From contig BSYQ01000011.1 of assembly GCA_030272585.1 (NCBI GenBank), forward strand, positions 1,674,001-1,738,000: 64,000 nt of DNA, written 5' to 3'. Position 1 is the first letter of the stretch. Every line of letters starts with the position of its first letter. The notes beneath the pieces are model-generated. The model ran no database searches. It was not told where the DNA came from and was given only the letters and a program-made list of their open reading frames with translations. Source of the stretch: Bryopsis sp. KO-2023 (taxonomy: Eukaryota > Chlorophyta > Ulvophyceae > Bryopsidales > Bryopsidaceae). Positions 11,771-22,132 of the stretch are shown piece after piece. The translations under genes and the position numbers were made by a program.

Positions 11771-11983
11771 CACAAAACCCCTTTTCCGTGGCTTGGGCGT
11801 GTCCCCAGGCTGGCCCGCATGTGCGACATGCGATTCGGGAACCTCGGGGGAGCCGGGTTGCCGGTCGCGTCAGCCCGACCTGGGGATGGCTGGCGTCCCC
11901 GCACCTGTCACATCGACGGATCAGGCGTCCCCGAGCGTCCCCGGATCACGGATCAGCGTCCCCCGAACTGAGGGAAGCCTACC

Positions 11984-12201
11984 AGCTTCTATTGCGGATC
12001 TCCCGGTTTCAGTTGTTGTTGAAAGAGCGTGGCAGCAGCTCTCTCTTTCTTTACATCGGCCTCAGGGTAACGCTTTTTTGGAGCGATCTTCTTTGTCGTT
12101 TGATTCTTTTGCTTTTGATCGAGGGTAGACACAGTATTGGGTTTGAGGTTGATGGATTGTGGACATAAATACGGACTTGTGTAATTAGCTTCTATTGCGG
12201 A
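11984..12201. repeat. 15-bp direct repeats flanking a 188-bp segment
   Basis: AGCTTCTATTGCGGA occurs at 11984-11998 and again at 12187-12201. The 188 bp between them have no terminal inverted repeat and no A-tail. On the minus strand they hold a short Lys/Gln-rich open frame. This may be a target-site duplication around a short retroposed piece, just beyond the 3' end of the non-LTR element. Confidence 0.6.
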
Positions 12202-12280
12202 AAAATGTACACCAATGTGAACAGACGAATGTTTGGAACCAAAAAACAAAAAAAAAACAAAAAACACAGAGCATCAGGCA

Positions 12281-12700
12281 CTAACTGCCAGTAGACCCAA
12301 AACTACCCGAACCACGATCCGTAAGGGACAAAGAATCTGCAATAATTACTTGAGGAGTAACAATTTTTTCCAAAAGTAATTGAACCACCCTATCACCCGC
12401 TTTAATGTAAAAATCTTCAGAGGAGAAGTTAAAAAGAACCGCAATCAAAGAACCCCTATAGTCACTGTCAATAACCCCAGCACCCAGAAATAACTTGAAC
12501 CTGGCACAGAGACCCGAACGAATTTCCAACCGACCATAATAACCTTGAGGGATTTCAACCGCCACACCCATATCAACCAGACCGTTATTCCAAGCTGGAA
12601 TAACATAATCCTGGGGCGAATAAAGGTCATAGCCCGCCGAACCCAAGGAAGCCCGAGTCGGAACTCGAGCAGCATCATGTTTAAGAAGAACCCGCAGCAT
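12281..12700 (-). CDS. dUTPase encoded at the 3' end of the non-LTR element
   Basis: 139 aa from an ATG at 12700. All five trimeric dUTPase motifs are present in order: 1 ASLGSAGYDLYS (17-28), 2 YGRLEIRSG (55-63), 3 GAGVIDSDYRG (73-83, with the catalytic Asp), 4 GDRVVQLLL (102-110) and 5 RGSGSFGSTG (129-138). dUTPases hydrolyse dUTP to dUMP and PPi and so keep uracil out of DNA. The ATG lies inside the upstream ORF, in the +1 frame and overlapping its stop, so translation could be by reinitiation or frameshifting. The length is that of a free-standing enzyme and no lesion is visible. Such a domain could limit uracil in newly made cDNA, as it does in some retroviruses; that role is inferred. 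Confidence 0.9.
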   Translation of the reverse strand: MLRVLLKHDAARVPTRASLGSAGYDLYSPQDYVIPAWNNGLVDMGVAVEIPQGYYGRLEIRSGLCARFKLFLGAGVIDSDYRGSLIAVLFNFSSEDFYIKAGDRVVQLLLEKIVTPQVIIADSLSLTDRGSGSFGSTGS

Positions 12701-13526
12701 TGTTCTCCCGAATACACAAGACAGCCCTCCGTAAGAGGAAAAAATCCTTCAACATACGTGCAACCTTAATCTGATCAACCCTATTGAAGAGAAAGAAAAG
12801 ATTGCGACAACGGAAAAACTCTGACCAGCGAATACGCAAAAAATTATATGCCGGACACACATAAAGAAAATGGAACTCATCCTCCACTACCCCAAAACCA
12901 CATACCCTGCAGAATCGTAATTCCCGCACCACAAGAGGATGTTGTAACCGACCCGAATCTACCTGAAGACCATGAACCCCCGCCCGAAAGGCACAATAAA
13001 TTTTTCGCAGAGAACTTGTCGAAAGGACAGAAAGGCAATCCAAGAATCGAATATTCCGTTTGATTTGACTAAAAAAATATCGAACATGGGACTTCTCCGA
13101 CGAAAAAGTCAACCTCGAAAAATGATTCTTAAAATTAGAAGACCACAGCCTAATATCAATAATGCTCTTTCCAGAAAAAGAAATTAAGTGCTCTTTCACC
13201 AAAGACTCAACCCTGACCACCCAAGACGAACCACACCTATGTTCATCCAAAAGACTATTAAAAATAGCCTTAGATGGATGTTCCTCAGGAAGAGAAAAAA
13301 GTTTATTCCAGAATCTAAAAATTAGACGCCTAAAAAAAAACTCTAAAGGGTAAGTCCCCATATCCGCATATAACACCTCCGTGGGAGCACGCCGAGGCAA
13401 ATTTAAACAAAACCGTAAAAAAGCCAAATGAGACCGCTCGAGCGAATCCCTCTGTCCTTTAGTCAAAAACAAATACCAAATAGCACTCCCAAAATTTATT
13501 GAACCAAAAACGAATTGTTTAAACAA
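12681..13526 (-). pseudogene. Thumb and CCHC-like segment of the non-LTR element
   Basis: 281 codons in a frame shifted relative to the RT palm, starting with the thumb-like FGSINFGSAIWYLF. Near its end it has CRVCGFGVVEDEFHFLYVCP, the C-x2-C ... H ... C knuckle found downstream of RT in many non-LTR elements. It ends in a TAA that overlaps the dUTPase ATG by 20 bp. A helical, basic middle is consistent with RNA binding. Confidence 0.8.
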
Positions 13527-14377
13527 ATTATATTTAACCCGAACAAATGACTATAAAGCAATCCAAGAGAAGAAGACATTTTACGACCAATATGTTGAAA
13601 GTGCGGTAAGAAAATGTTTGACCCAGTACCAAAAAAAACCCCTAAATAGCGAAAAGTTTTAGTAGCCGTTATAAAAGAATCACCAATCTGTACTCCAGGA
13701 ACATTAGGAAAGTTAATCACCACACCCCTTTTCGAAACGTTCTCAGCAATCCCCCAACTAGCAGAACAACCCGCTAAAGCGTCATTAAGACAATTCAAAT
13801 CTTCCGTATACTGAATCGGAATCATAGTATCATCAGCAAACGCTAACGCCGGAATACATACATTATCAAAAGAAATAGGTCTAATCCCAGAATGTTCAAT
13901 AGCACGAATCAAATTATCATGATAAGCCTTATATAATTCCGGACTAAGAGGACAACCCTGACGTACCCCTCTACCTTGAATAAAATTATTCGAAACACCA
14001 GAAGTACATCGAACTCGAGATATAGCATTCGCATAAATAAAAGCCAAAACCTTCAAAATCTTGTCTGGCACCCCAGTCCTTGCTAACTCAAAAAAGAGAT
14101 GGGGATGAGAAACTCGATCAAAGGCTTTTAATAAATCTAAGAAGATTAAAATTAACCCCTTCTTAGATTTTTTTGACAGAAAAATAAGAGCCCAAACCGA
14201 GAAGACAAAAAATTCCGGTAAGCAAAATTTACCAAAACCCCCTTGACAAACATGTCTAATCGTAGAAAAGGGATCTTGGACACGATTCAAAAGTACATAA
14301 GCAAAAAGCTTGTATATATGAGGACTAATATTGCACTCTTCCCCCTCAACAATTGTGCGCGAAAAGATTTTCGCCGG
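13496..14377 (-). pseudogene. Reverse transcriptase (fingers/palm) of the non-LTR element
   Basis: About 293 codons, entered from a truncated 5' end. Palm motifs in order: motif A (LIFLDLLKAFDRVSHPHLF), motif B (GVRQGCPLSPELY), motif C (LAFADDT, catalytic DD), then a motif D-like GIAENVSKRGVVINF and motif E-like TFRYLGVFFG. This is typical of non-LTR RTs, which copy their own RNA at a nicked chromosomal target. The frame stops at 13496, where the thumb continues in the -1 frame; I read that as one indel. Confidence 0.88.
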
Positions 14378-14380
14378 TCA

Positions 14381-14599
14381 ATCAGTGTTGAACATGCGTT
14401 GTTTTGTGATGGAACTCAAGACCCTGTCTGTAGCCAGTACCGACTCAATTCAATCTGGCAGTCAAGGAATGTTTTACAAAATCGTGAACAGAAAAGTAAA
14501 CAGTAAAAGTAAACAGTAAAAGTTTACGGTGGCGTGGTCAGATAACAACATATTCTAGAGGATTCCTTCCCAGAGGACTCCCTTTCTTCCCCCCCTCCA

Positions 14600-14630
<31 letters not shown>

Positions 14631-15199
14631 CAAAACAAAACAAAACAAAACAAAACAAAACAAAACAAAACAAAACAAAACAACTTCTACTCCCCAGCAA
14701 AATTTCTTCACCAGTTTGACAGTCACCCTTAAACAAAGAGATTTACAGAATTTCAATAGATCAAAACATATCCAACACAACGTCAAGTAGCATCAAAGAT
14801 TTTGGACCAGTTCCGTCTGACCCGAAGGTAAAAATTGTTTATTGCAACTCTTCAATCAACAGCAACCAAGATTTTCTGATAATCGAACAAATTGGTATGG
14901 ATTTTTCCCAAGGGGGCATTTTGCAAAATCCTCTCCCCCCCCCCAAAAAAAAAATAAATCTCCATAAGTGAATACCATGCATCCTAAATAGCAGATGCAA
15001 AAAAAAATGCTCCACACTACCTTTCCAACATCTCAATCAGTGCAGGAATAAAGAATTTCAGGGGTATGTTTACAGCACACACCCCTGTCTTACTCTTTTT
15101 TCCCCAGCAACTCAACAGCGTGGTTGGCTTTCGCCCCCAACCCCCCCCCCCAAAAAAAAAATAAAATAAAATAATAACAATTAAAAAAAAAAAAAAAAA
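14381..15199. repeat. Spacer with an (AAAAC)n microsatellite
   Basis: AAAAC units run uninterrupted over about 14599-14682. Further A- and C-runs lie at 14930-14955 and 15140-15200, next to the transporter stop codon. No gene is supported. Confidence 0.8.
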
Positions 15200-16620
15200 T
15201 CAATCTTCTGGATTTTCGAGATCCTTTCGAGAAGCTTCCGCAGCTTTCACTCGTCTTTTCCCTTCAGCGACCAGAACGAGGCCGACCCCAATCACAGCCG
15301 TACCCCCGGCAGCGAAATAAGTAATCTTTTCCGAGAGGATTAGGTAAGCAAGAAGATAGGAATAAACCACCGAAACGGTCTGAAGGGCAGCCCCCGTCGT
15401 CGCATTGCACAGCTGGTAGCTCCTGGTCAGCATGAATTGGCCAATAAACCCCAAAAACGCCATCCCAAACAACAGCAGCCCCTGCTTCAGCGAAAGGAAT
15501 ATCACCGGAGGGATGGGGAAAGAAGCCAGGAGGGGAATGGCTGAAATGAACACCGATGGGGTGTGGAACCACATTGTCATGGACATAGGGTTCACAGATT
15601 TCCCGATTCGGTTGATCAAGGAGTATGCCAGCCCTGCGAATAGGGAGCCTATCAATGACACTCCGATGCCCATCATCCTGTCTGACCCCCACGACTTGTG
15701 ACCTTTGTGCAAAAACGGGGGATTGGAAACCAAAACTCCTCCGCATACGCAAATCACAGCCCCGATGGCAGCCAGCACGCTGCCCTTTTCCCAGCCGAAA
15801 ACCCAGGCGAAAAACACCACGAAAATGGAGGTCAGGAGCTGTAATGCACTCGCATCCCCCACCGGTAGAAGGAAAACGGCCGAGTAGACAAACACCATGC
15901 CGATTGCCCCCACGACCCCCCGCAAGAACAGCCAGCCCATCATCTTGGGATTTCCGTAGAGCGGGGTGATTTTCGTGAGTTTGCAGAAAATGGTGGTGGC
16001 GATCAGTCCGAACAAGCTCCGGCAAAAAACCGCTTGGAATACCGAAATGTTCACTTTCGAGATTTCCTTCGTCAGCACCCATATGAAAGAATAGATCACT
16101 ATGGTTATGTTCATGCAAATCACACCGTTGTTCCATGATGCCCTAAAAAAGTTGTAGAAAAAAAAGCCAAAATACACACACACACACACACAAAGTATTA
16201 GAAACTGGAGTATTCACCTGAATTCGGTGATCCAGGCCAACTGCTCAAGAAAACGCAGTCAAAACCGCTTCTAATGACCAAAATCTGATTCAGCATGCCG
16301 CTTTCCCCAATGATTGCAACCAAAACTTCAATTTTTGAGTTTTTTCCACAGGACATCCATCGCAACACGACACATCACCCTTCCCCCCAAAAAATGAAGA
16401 AACCAAATTTCTACCAACCAGAAATCTAGACCTTGCATGACTGGACCTGCAGGTGTTCGCGCCACTGAACTACTAACCTTGGCAAGAACGTCAAACACGC
16501 CCATGCTTTTTCTGAGAATCTGTTCTTGCCGCCAGCGTCGGCGCTTTGTCCCAACAGAGGCACGCTGACGTCATCGTCCAGGCGTTGTTCCTGGGCGGCG
16601 TGGAGGTCTCTCTCTGCCAT
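15200..16620 (-). CDS. EamA/DMT-family membrane transporter
   Basis: Exon 1 is 16620-16478 and exon 2 is 16142-15200. The GTTAGT donor and TTTTAG acceptor join in frame to give 361 aa. About ten hydrophobic helices make up two EamA-type repeats; a long hydrophilic N-terminus of about 50 residues precedes them. A basic/acidic tail (GKRRVKAAEASRKDLE) should face the cytosol. Characteristic pieces are FCRSLFGL in the first repeat and SYQLCNATTGAALQTVSVVYSYLLA-type helices in the second. The family exports or exchanges metabolites such as nucleotide sugars, amino acids and phosphorylated C3 compounds; the substrate cannot be read here. The first in-frame ATG was chosen as the start. Confidence 0.87.
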
Positions 16621-18351
16621 GGCCTTTTTCCGTGCTTGGTGAGGTTTTAAAACTTCGAGCCACCCCAACAAGGTTTCCAGATCCGAGGTGAGAGGAAGCG
16701 ACGGCTACCTTCGGCTGACAAAATAAAGCACCAACTTCAAATCGCGAGCCCCCCAAGTGTCTTGCTAGTCAAGGAATGAATTGTGACGTGGAATGGGTGT
16801 GGCAGTTGTTACAAAAATAGATGTTTTGATTGGCGGGCGCTGGAGTGCTTTGTACTTGAGGAACTCCGAGGTAAGAATACGGTCAATGTTCTTTTACAGT
16901 CTGTTGTTACTGGAAGAACGAGCCTTCCGCAAAAAAAGTCTTACAACAAAAAGACAACCCCGAACTCCCGTTCACAGACTTTCCTTCCCGACTCACTCAA
17001 CTCTCACACTTCCTCCACTGACTCATACCTCGTACTTCTAACGTAAAACCCCTACTGCCATGGGGCCTCTCACCCGCACTGACCAGTCGATTCAACAGAT
17101 TTGACATCGCTCTCAGAGTCAAATCGTGTGGTAGTACTTTCATTAGAAATGAGTGTCCGTTGTGTGAATTTGTTGATGTGACGCTCTTATGTCTGTCTTT
17201 CAGTACTTGTGTTCTACCCGGTCCAACAAGTCCAGGAAATCAAGTTTTAGAACAACAATGTGACTCCAATTTTTTGTCGCCCCCACATAACATATCAGGG
17301 AGGGGTTGTCCTAGTGGTTTGTTTTTTTTTGGTCGTTTCTTGCAGAAGGGGATATGGATCCAGTTTTTTTTTGCTGAGGTGATTGTTTGGTATTATATTG
17401 AGTGGCTCAACATGTAATCATTGATTGATTGATTTATAACCAAACGATAACCGTTCCTAACTCTCTCGTCTGACAAATCCGGTGTAACTTTTTTTTTTGT
17501 GGCCTCCCCAAAAATTTGCCTGGTGATTTTTTGGCCCACAAATTGTGGACTCCCTATCCACCCGAGGTTTGGTAGGGATTGGGCCACATTCAAGAAACCA
17601 ATTGGCAATTCCTCAGAACTCACGAGCAGCAGAGAGAAATCAATGTTGTGTTCCAAACCTTGTAATTAGTTGGGGCCACATTCTCATTCTTTCGAACAAA
17701 TTGGGCCACAACAAGATGAAATAGTGTTGAATTCATATTTTTACAGTGAAAAGTATGACCCCTGTTCCAACCAAAGTCCCTTCAAATGCCACAACCTCGA
17801 GTCCTGACTGTACAAATTGCCAGCAACTACCCGATGGATGGAATCACTCCTTTCCACAATAGATATATTTAGACACACCTTTGGGCCAGTGAAATCGACC
17901 CCCCCCCCCCCGCATATGGATATGAGTTCAGCCGCCATTAACTTCAGAAGTAGGTAAAAGTAGCCAGCCCACATTGGAATGAAAAAGGAGTCAGGTTATT
18001 CTATCAGCGTTCCTCTTTGAAGGATCACTTGCCAACCGTCTTAAATAAATCTGCCCACAGCCCGAATTCCTCACAAAGTGACATGTTCGCACAAAAATGT
18101 ATACATACAATCTACCCCCAGCTGCACCCTTACATAACATTCCGGACATCGATCATTCAATATGCCCTTTGGACTGGAATTCAACCGTATGACAGCCTCA
18201 GTTGATTACGTCTAAAGACTGACGCTGGAAGCCGGTGGAGCTTTTCGAAAGTTGATACTAAAATTCTCACATCGTTGAGTTTCGTGTGGGTCACAAAAAG
18301 CACACAGAAATAAAATAAAACGCTAACCGAAACACAACCCTCCCCTTTTTT
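16621..18351. other. Spacer without a supported gene
   Basis: Short frames only, none with a domain. C- and T-runs lie near 17325, 17480 and 17890. The stretch separates the transporter promoter from the 3' end of the RAP gene. Confidence 0.5.
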
Positions 18352-20935
18352 TTATCTGCTCAAGGTCATGGACTCAATCATTTTCATCAGCGATGCTTTC
18401 TTTTCGCTTTCCCCCATAAAGTAGGGCAAACAAAGCACCTGGTGAAAAAAACAACACCACAGCCAAAGTCACACTCATTATTATTCCCCACAACCGCCAA
18501 TCAAACATGGTATGGCATGCTTTTTGAGCGATGCATACCATCAAAATTTAACTGATCCTTGCCAATAAAAAAAAATTGCGAGATTGCAGATTTTCTTTAT
18601 GGGCGATTGTGTGTTTGCTGTTTTTTTCTGGGCATACAAATCGCTTCACAGAATTATCGAAATGAGGCACTCTTTGACAAAACTCAAAGACCGGAATCCA
18701 ATTCAAATATTTTATTTAAACATTTCTTTCAAAATGATCTACCTATCTATGAAATCCAAAACTTACCTTATAGCCTGCCGCCAGAAGAATCTGGTTTCTG
18801 AAAAGTGTGACCCCGATTTGCCGAGGTTTCCCTTCAATCTTATTAATAGTGTAATGATACAATCCATCGCACTCCACCACGATGCCACCCCCCACATTGT
18901 CAGGAATGAAAATATCAACCGGAAGCAGCCCCTCCACCAATCGGACGTCCAATCGAAACCCCACCCCCTTTTCCTCAAGGTAAGATTGAATGGTCTTTTC
19001 AAACCTCGACTCGACAGTGCCTTGAACGCACTTTTCCTTGGCCGAATCGATCAAATGTTGCCATGCATGGGATGCAGGATTTGAAGGGCCCCCTGTTAAC
19101 GAAACGTACAGCCAGCCCTGGATGAATTGCATGGAGCCTTCCACACCCAACACCTCCCCTTTCGCCAGGAATCCGTCGATATGCTTGCAGAATTGATCAA
19201 AATCCTGGTCGGACAGCACCCCTAAAACTGCCATAGACCAAAGCGAGAAGGTGGCCCCCCGGATGCCCCCCTTGCCTTCATTCAAATCGAGGAAAATCTG
19301 GTTTCGGAATCGTTCGATGTATGAGTCATTCTGAATGCCTAAAGCAGCACAAGCTGCCAACACTGTTCGCATTCCCTCACTCTTTTCCTCCCTGGAGTGA
19401 GTCACAGGATCAGCTGTCACATCAGCCTCAGGATTAGTCATCATGCCATGCCTTTGCTTAGTCATATATTCCAGAATCAGACTGTTGACCACTTGTTTGT
19501 CATAGAAGCGCAATTCCCCCATGCTCCAACATAGAGTGCAGATTTCTTGTTCGTTCAGTGATTTCGCCCCCCGTTTTTCCACCTCGATGCATATCTCTTC
19601 CAGAAAGCCTACGAGGATGTCTGACATAGCAGCCGTCGCTGAATCCTGGACCAGGGCCACACCATACACCAGATTCACCAACCCCTGGGGCGAAAATTTC
19701 CCCAGCTTTTTACCGGATGCTGACAACAACCGAGTCAAAACTCTGCCCCTAAAAAACCTACACTTCCCGAAACCGTATACGATATTAGCCAAATGCTGGT
19801 CATTGAAATTTGCTACTCTGGAAATTTTGGATACCTCCTTCCCTAAAGCCACCAGTAATTTCTCGTTCCGTTTCTGACTAAAGCCCAGCGACCCCAAGCT
19901 ATGTGCAATACTGGCCAAATGTTGCTCCCAAAATTTCCCAGGTTGATTTTCCAGTCTGGTCAAAATTTCACTTTCGCAAACTGACAGAAGCTTCTCATTC
20001 CTGTACCCCACCAACCCAAAACTCTGCAAGATATTGGCTAAGTGCTGCTCCTTGAAATTCCCCAACCCAGACAAGAAAAAGCCAGCCAGCACATTCAGCA
20101 ATCCATGATCCTTATAGCCCAGTTTTCCAATTCCCCATGTGATGTTCGACAACTGTTGGGGGCAGAATTCTGATGGCCGCATGACTAAGCACCTCATCAG
20201 CGAACCAAACATTTCCCTGAGCAAATCTGCATCCTGGAAACCTACATTAACACACCCATGTACGCAGTTCGAGAAATCCATAGGGCACATCGTTTTCTCA
20301 ATTTCCATCAAAGCTGCCAGCATTTTTTGAATGGATGCCCGAACGAAACGCGCCCCCTCCCCCTCCCGGAAACTAGGCACATTTTCCCAACACAGCCCCA
20401 ACCCATGAATGGTGTTCGACAGCATCCGGGCATTGATCGACCCTCTCCATTTTCCATCCTCGAACATGCCCTTCTCAATGCATGCTTCCATCAATCGCCC
20501 CATGAACAACCCCCCGGTTAGGTCAAAAAACTCCAAGGCTTCCCGATTTCCTTTTTTCCGCTGCTCCCTGGCAATCATGCCAAAAGATTGAACAATCATA
20601 CCCAATTCTATGGGACGGACCCCCATTATAACTCCAGGCTTAGCCATCGCCCCTCCCACCATCCCCACGAACAGATCACCATTCCAATAACCCGCCACTC
20701 TGCAACAATGCATCACACGGGCCAGTCTGGCTGATGTAATTTGCTCCAAGTCGGGCAAAAGAGAATCCATTCTTGAGTTCCATGCGGCGGCTGGTGCATG
20801 ATCCCTTTGTTCAGTAGACTTTGAAATTCTGGTCAATTTCTTGAGGGAATCCACCACATCGTCACCTCCCTTCGACCTCCATTTTGAAACTTGGCTGGCA
20901 CACACCATCAGCAGCCTCAGTGATCTTGTGTGCAT
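18352..20935 (-). CDS. RAP-domain helical-repeat protein (organelle RNA factor)
   Basis: Exon 1 (20935-18767, 723 codons) ends at a GTAAGT donor. Exon 2 (18438-18352) follows a CACCAG acceptor and adds 28 residues ending in LMKMIESMTLSR, for 751 aa in all. The ATG is the first after an in-frame TGA. The body is a series of roughly 37-residue helical repeats with recurring L-x-NI-L-x-S-F/WG-x-L-G-Y, as in EQHLANILQSFGLVGY and NDQHLANIVYGFGKC. The C-terminus is a RAP domain (VDIFIPDN, VVECDGLYHY, TLFRNQILLAAGYK); exon 2 supplies its last strand, VLCLPYF. RAP and octotricopeptide-like proteins act in mitochondria or plastids in RNA cleavage, splicing or ribosome assembly. The basic N-terminus could be a transit peptide. 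Stopping at the donor would cut the RAP fold short, so the intron is well supported. Confidence 0.9.
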
Positions 20936-21665
20936 TGATGCATTCCCCAGCGATGGATGTCATACCACCAGGATCCAGTGTTTTGTTTCTGCCACACCAC
21001 ATGCAAGGCCTCATCACTGCGTTTCGCGAAATTGACGTAGACACGTGATGTGATGGAAATCACACATCTCACTCCTGGGAGTTGCTATGAGTTTTTTTTT
21101 CCCACGGTCCCGACGCGGCGCTGACCCCTTTGTCATACCCTCCCGCTTGTGTGTAAGCGAGGACGCCCTTTTTTAATCTTGCGGCTCTGCGCCCACTCGA
21201 AACCATTCCAACATCGTGCAGTTCACAAGCGACAGGCGGCCGCTGTTCTCGGATCGCCCCCAAAAGCCACCGCCGTTCGTCTGGTGCTGTGAGCTTGTTT
21301 TTAAGAGGTGCGCACACGCACACGGTAGACGCGCGCGCGTGTGAAATTCCATCCACCATTATCTACGCACAGCTCGCCCAAGTGCCCTCCACCTCGTCTT
21401 CTTCGACACATCGATTCGTTCGGGAACGCGCGCGCTTGTGTGGATTTCTCTCAACGAAAAACTGAAGAGAGGGAGGGAAACTCGGGACGGTGCAAGGAAA
21501 AATTGCTAACACCAATCAATCATTTCCTTTTTTCCTTCTTTCCTTGCTTGATTCTTTTTGTCAACTTCCTTGGATTGAGATGGACCCCCAACCGCGCAAC
21601 TCTTTTCTGTGCTCTTTTAAACCAGGAAGAACGTCCAGCGTGGCGGCCCACTAGCCTCAATCCCG
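20936..21665. promoter_or_regulatory. Shared upstream region of two divergent genes
   Basis: About 730 bp lie between the ATG of the RAP gene (minus) and that of the small membrane protein (plus). It is moderately GC-rich with several CGCGCG runs (21330-21435). No clear TATA box is seen on either side. Confidence 0.35.
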
Positions 21666-21899
21666 ATGGGGCGACGTTTCCTCATCTCGTTGCTGACCGT
21701 TTTCCTGGCGGCCTCCGGCATCGGATGCGATCAAGAGAAAGTGTCGATTTCCAAGCATGTGGGGGACGTCAAGGTCGATGAAGACAAGGGCGACTTCGTT
21801 CAGAGTTGCAAATGCTACGACGTGCGGTGCGATCGATGCCTGTCGAGAGTGTGGGTGGTTGTGGCGATCATCATCATTCTTCTCGGGGTGTGCGGGTAG
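21666..21899 (+). CDS. Small Cys-rich type I membrane protein, possibly continuing in another exon
   Basis: 77 codons from ATG to TAG. The first 21 residues form a signal peptide (FLISLLTVFLAASGIGC). A short ectodomain follows with CKCYDVRCDRC, then a single hydrophobic helix, VWVVVAIIIILLGV. GT dinucleotides in GGGTGTGCGGGTAGGC at the end of the helix could serve as a donor, in which case a cytosolic tail would be added from downstream. The family is unknown. The layout (signal peptide, short ectodomain, one TM) resembles the two genes at 41.3 and 46.1 kb, but sequence similarity is not evident. Confidence 0.5.
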   Translation: MGRRFLISLLTVFLAASGIGCDQEKVSISKHVGDVKVDEDKGDFVQSCKCYDVRCDRCLSRVWVVVAIIIILLGVCG

Positions 21900-22095
21900 G
21901 CAAAAACTCAAAAAAAAAAAATTCGTTTGCTGATCGCGATCGACTTGTACAATCTGACAGGGGGATGTCGACCCCCAGAAGTGTCACTCGAGGCAAAGCT
22001 TGTTGCGACGTCGATCTATGTGGATGTAGACTCGTGGTTCTATTTTTCTTGACGCTGGGGAGTGCAGCGAGCGTCAGGCTGCCCACCTGGTGTCA

Positions 22096-22132
22096 GGTCA
22101 ATTGAGTTGGTATCAACTTACCTCAATTGACC
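22096..22132. repeat. 11-bp perfect inverted repeat (hairpin)
   Basis: GGTCAATTGAG and CTCAATTGACC are separated by 15 bp that can extend the stem (GTTGG...CAAC). It lies about 200 bp downstream of the small membrane-protein stop; the function is unknown. Confidence 0.6.

Larger units (their letters stand above)
12281..14377 (-). mobile_element. 5'-truncated non-LTR retrotransposon with terminal dUTPase
   Basis: Minus-strand order: reverse transcriptase, thumb and zinc-knuckle region, then dUTPase. No LTRs, integrase or protease are present. The RT frame is closed upstream by a TGA at 14378-14380 and lacks an endonuclease domain, so the element is 5'-truncated. RT and dUTPase share one frame and the middle segment is in another. 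Each piece is long and clean, so the copy looks recent. I see no poly(A) or simple-repeat 3' tail. Confidence 0.85.

Noticed and set aside
15144-15200. Extension of the transporter N-terminus through MCVCVYFGFFFYNFF (16143-16189)
   Set aside because: That stretch is the polypyrimidine end of the intron; splicing at 16142 to exon 1 keeps frame and gives an ATG start.
18743-18766. RAP protein ending in VSFGFHR
   Set aside because: Those codons begin with a strong GTAAGT donor, and the next exon restores the canonical last strand of the RAP domain.
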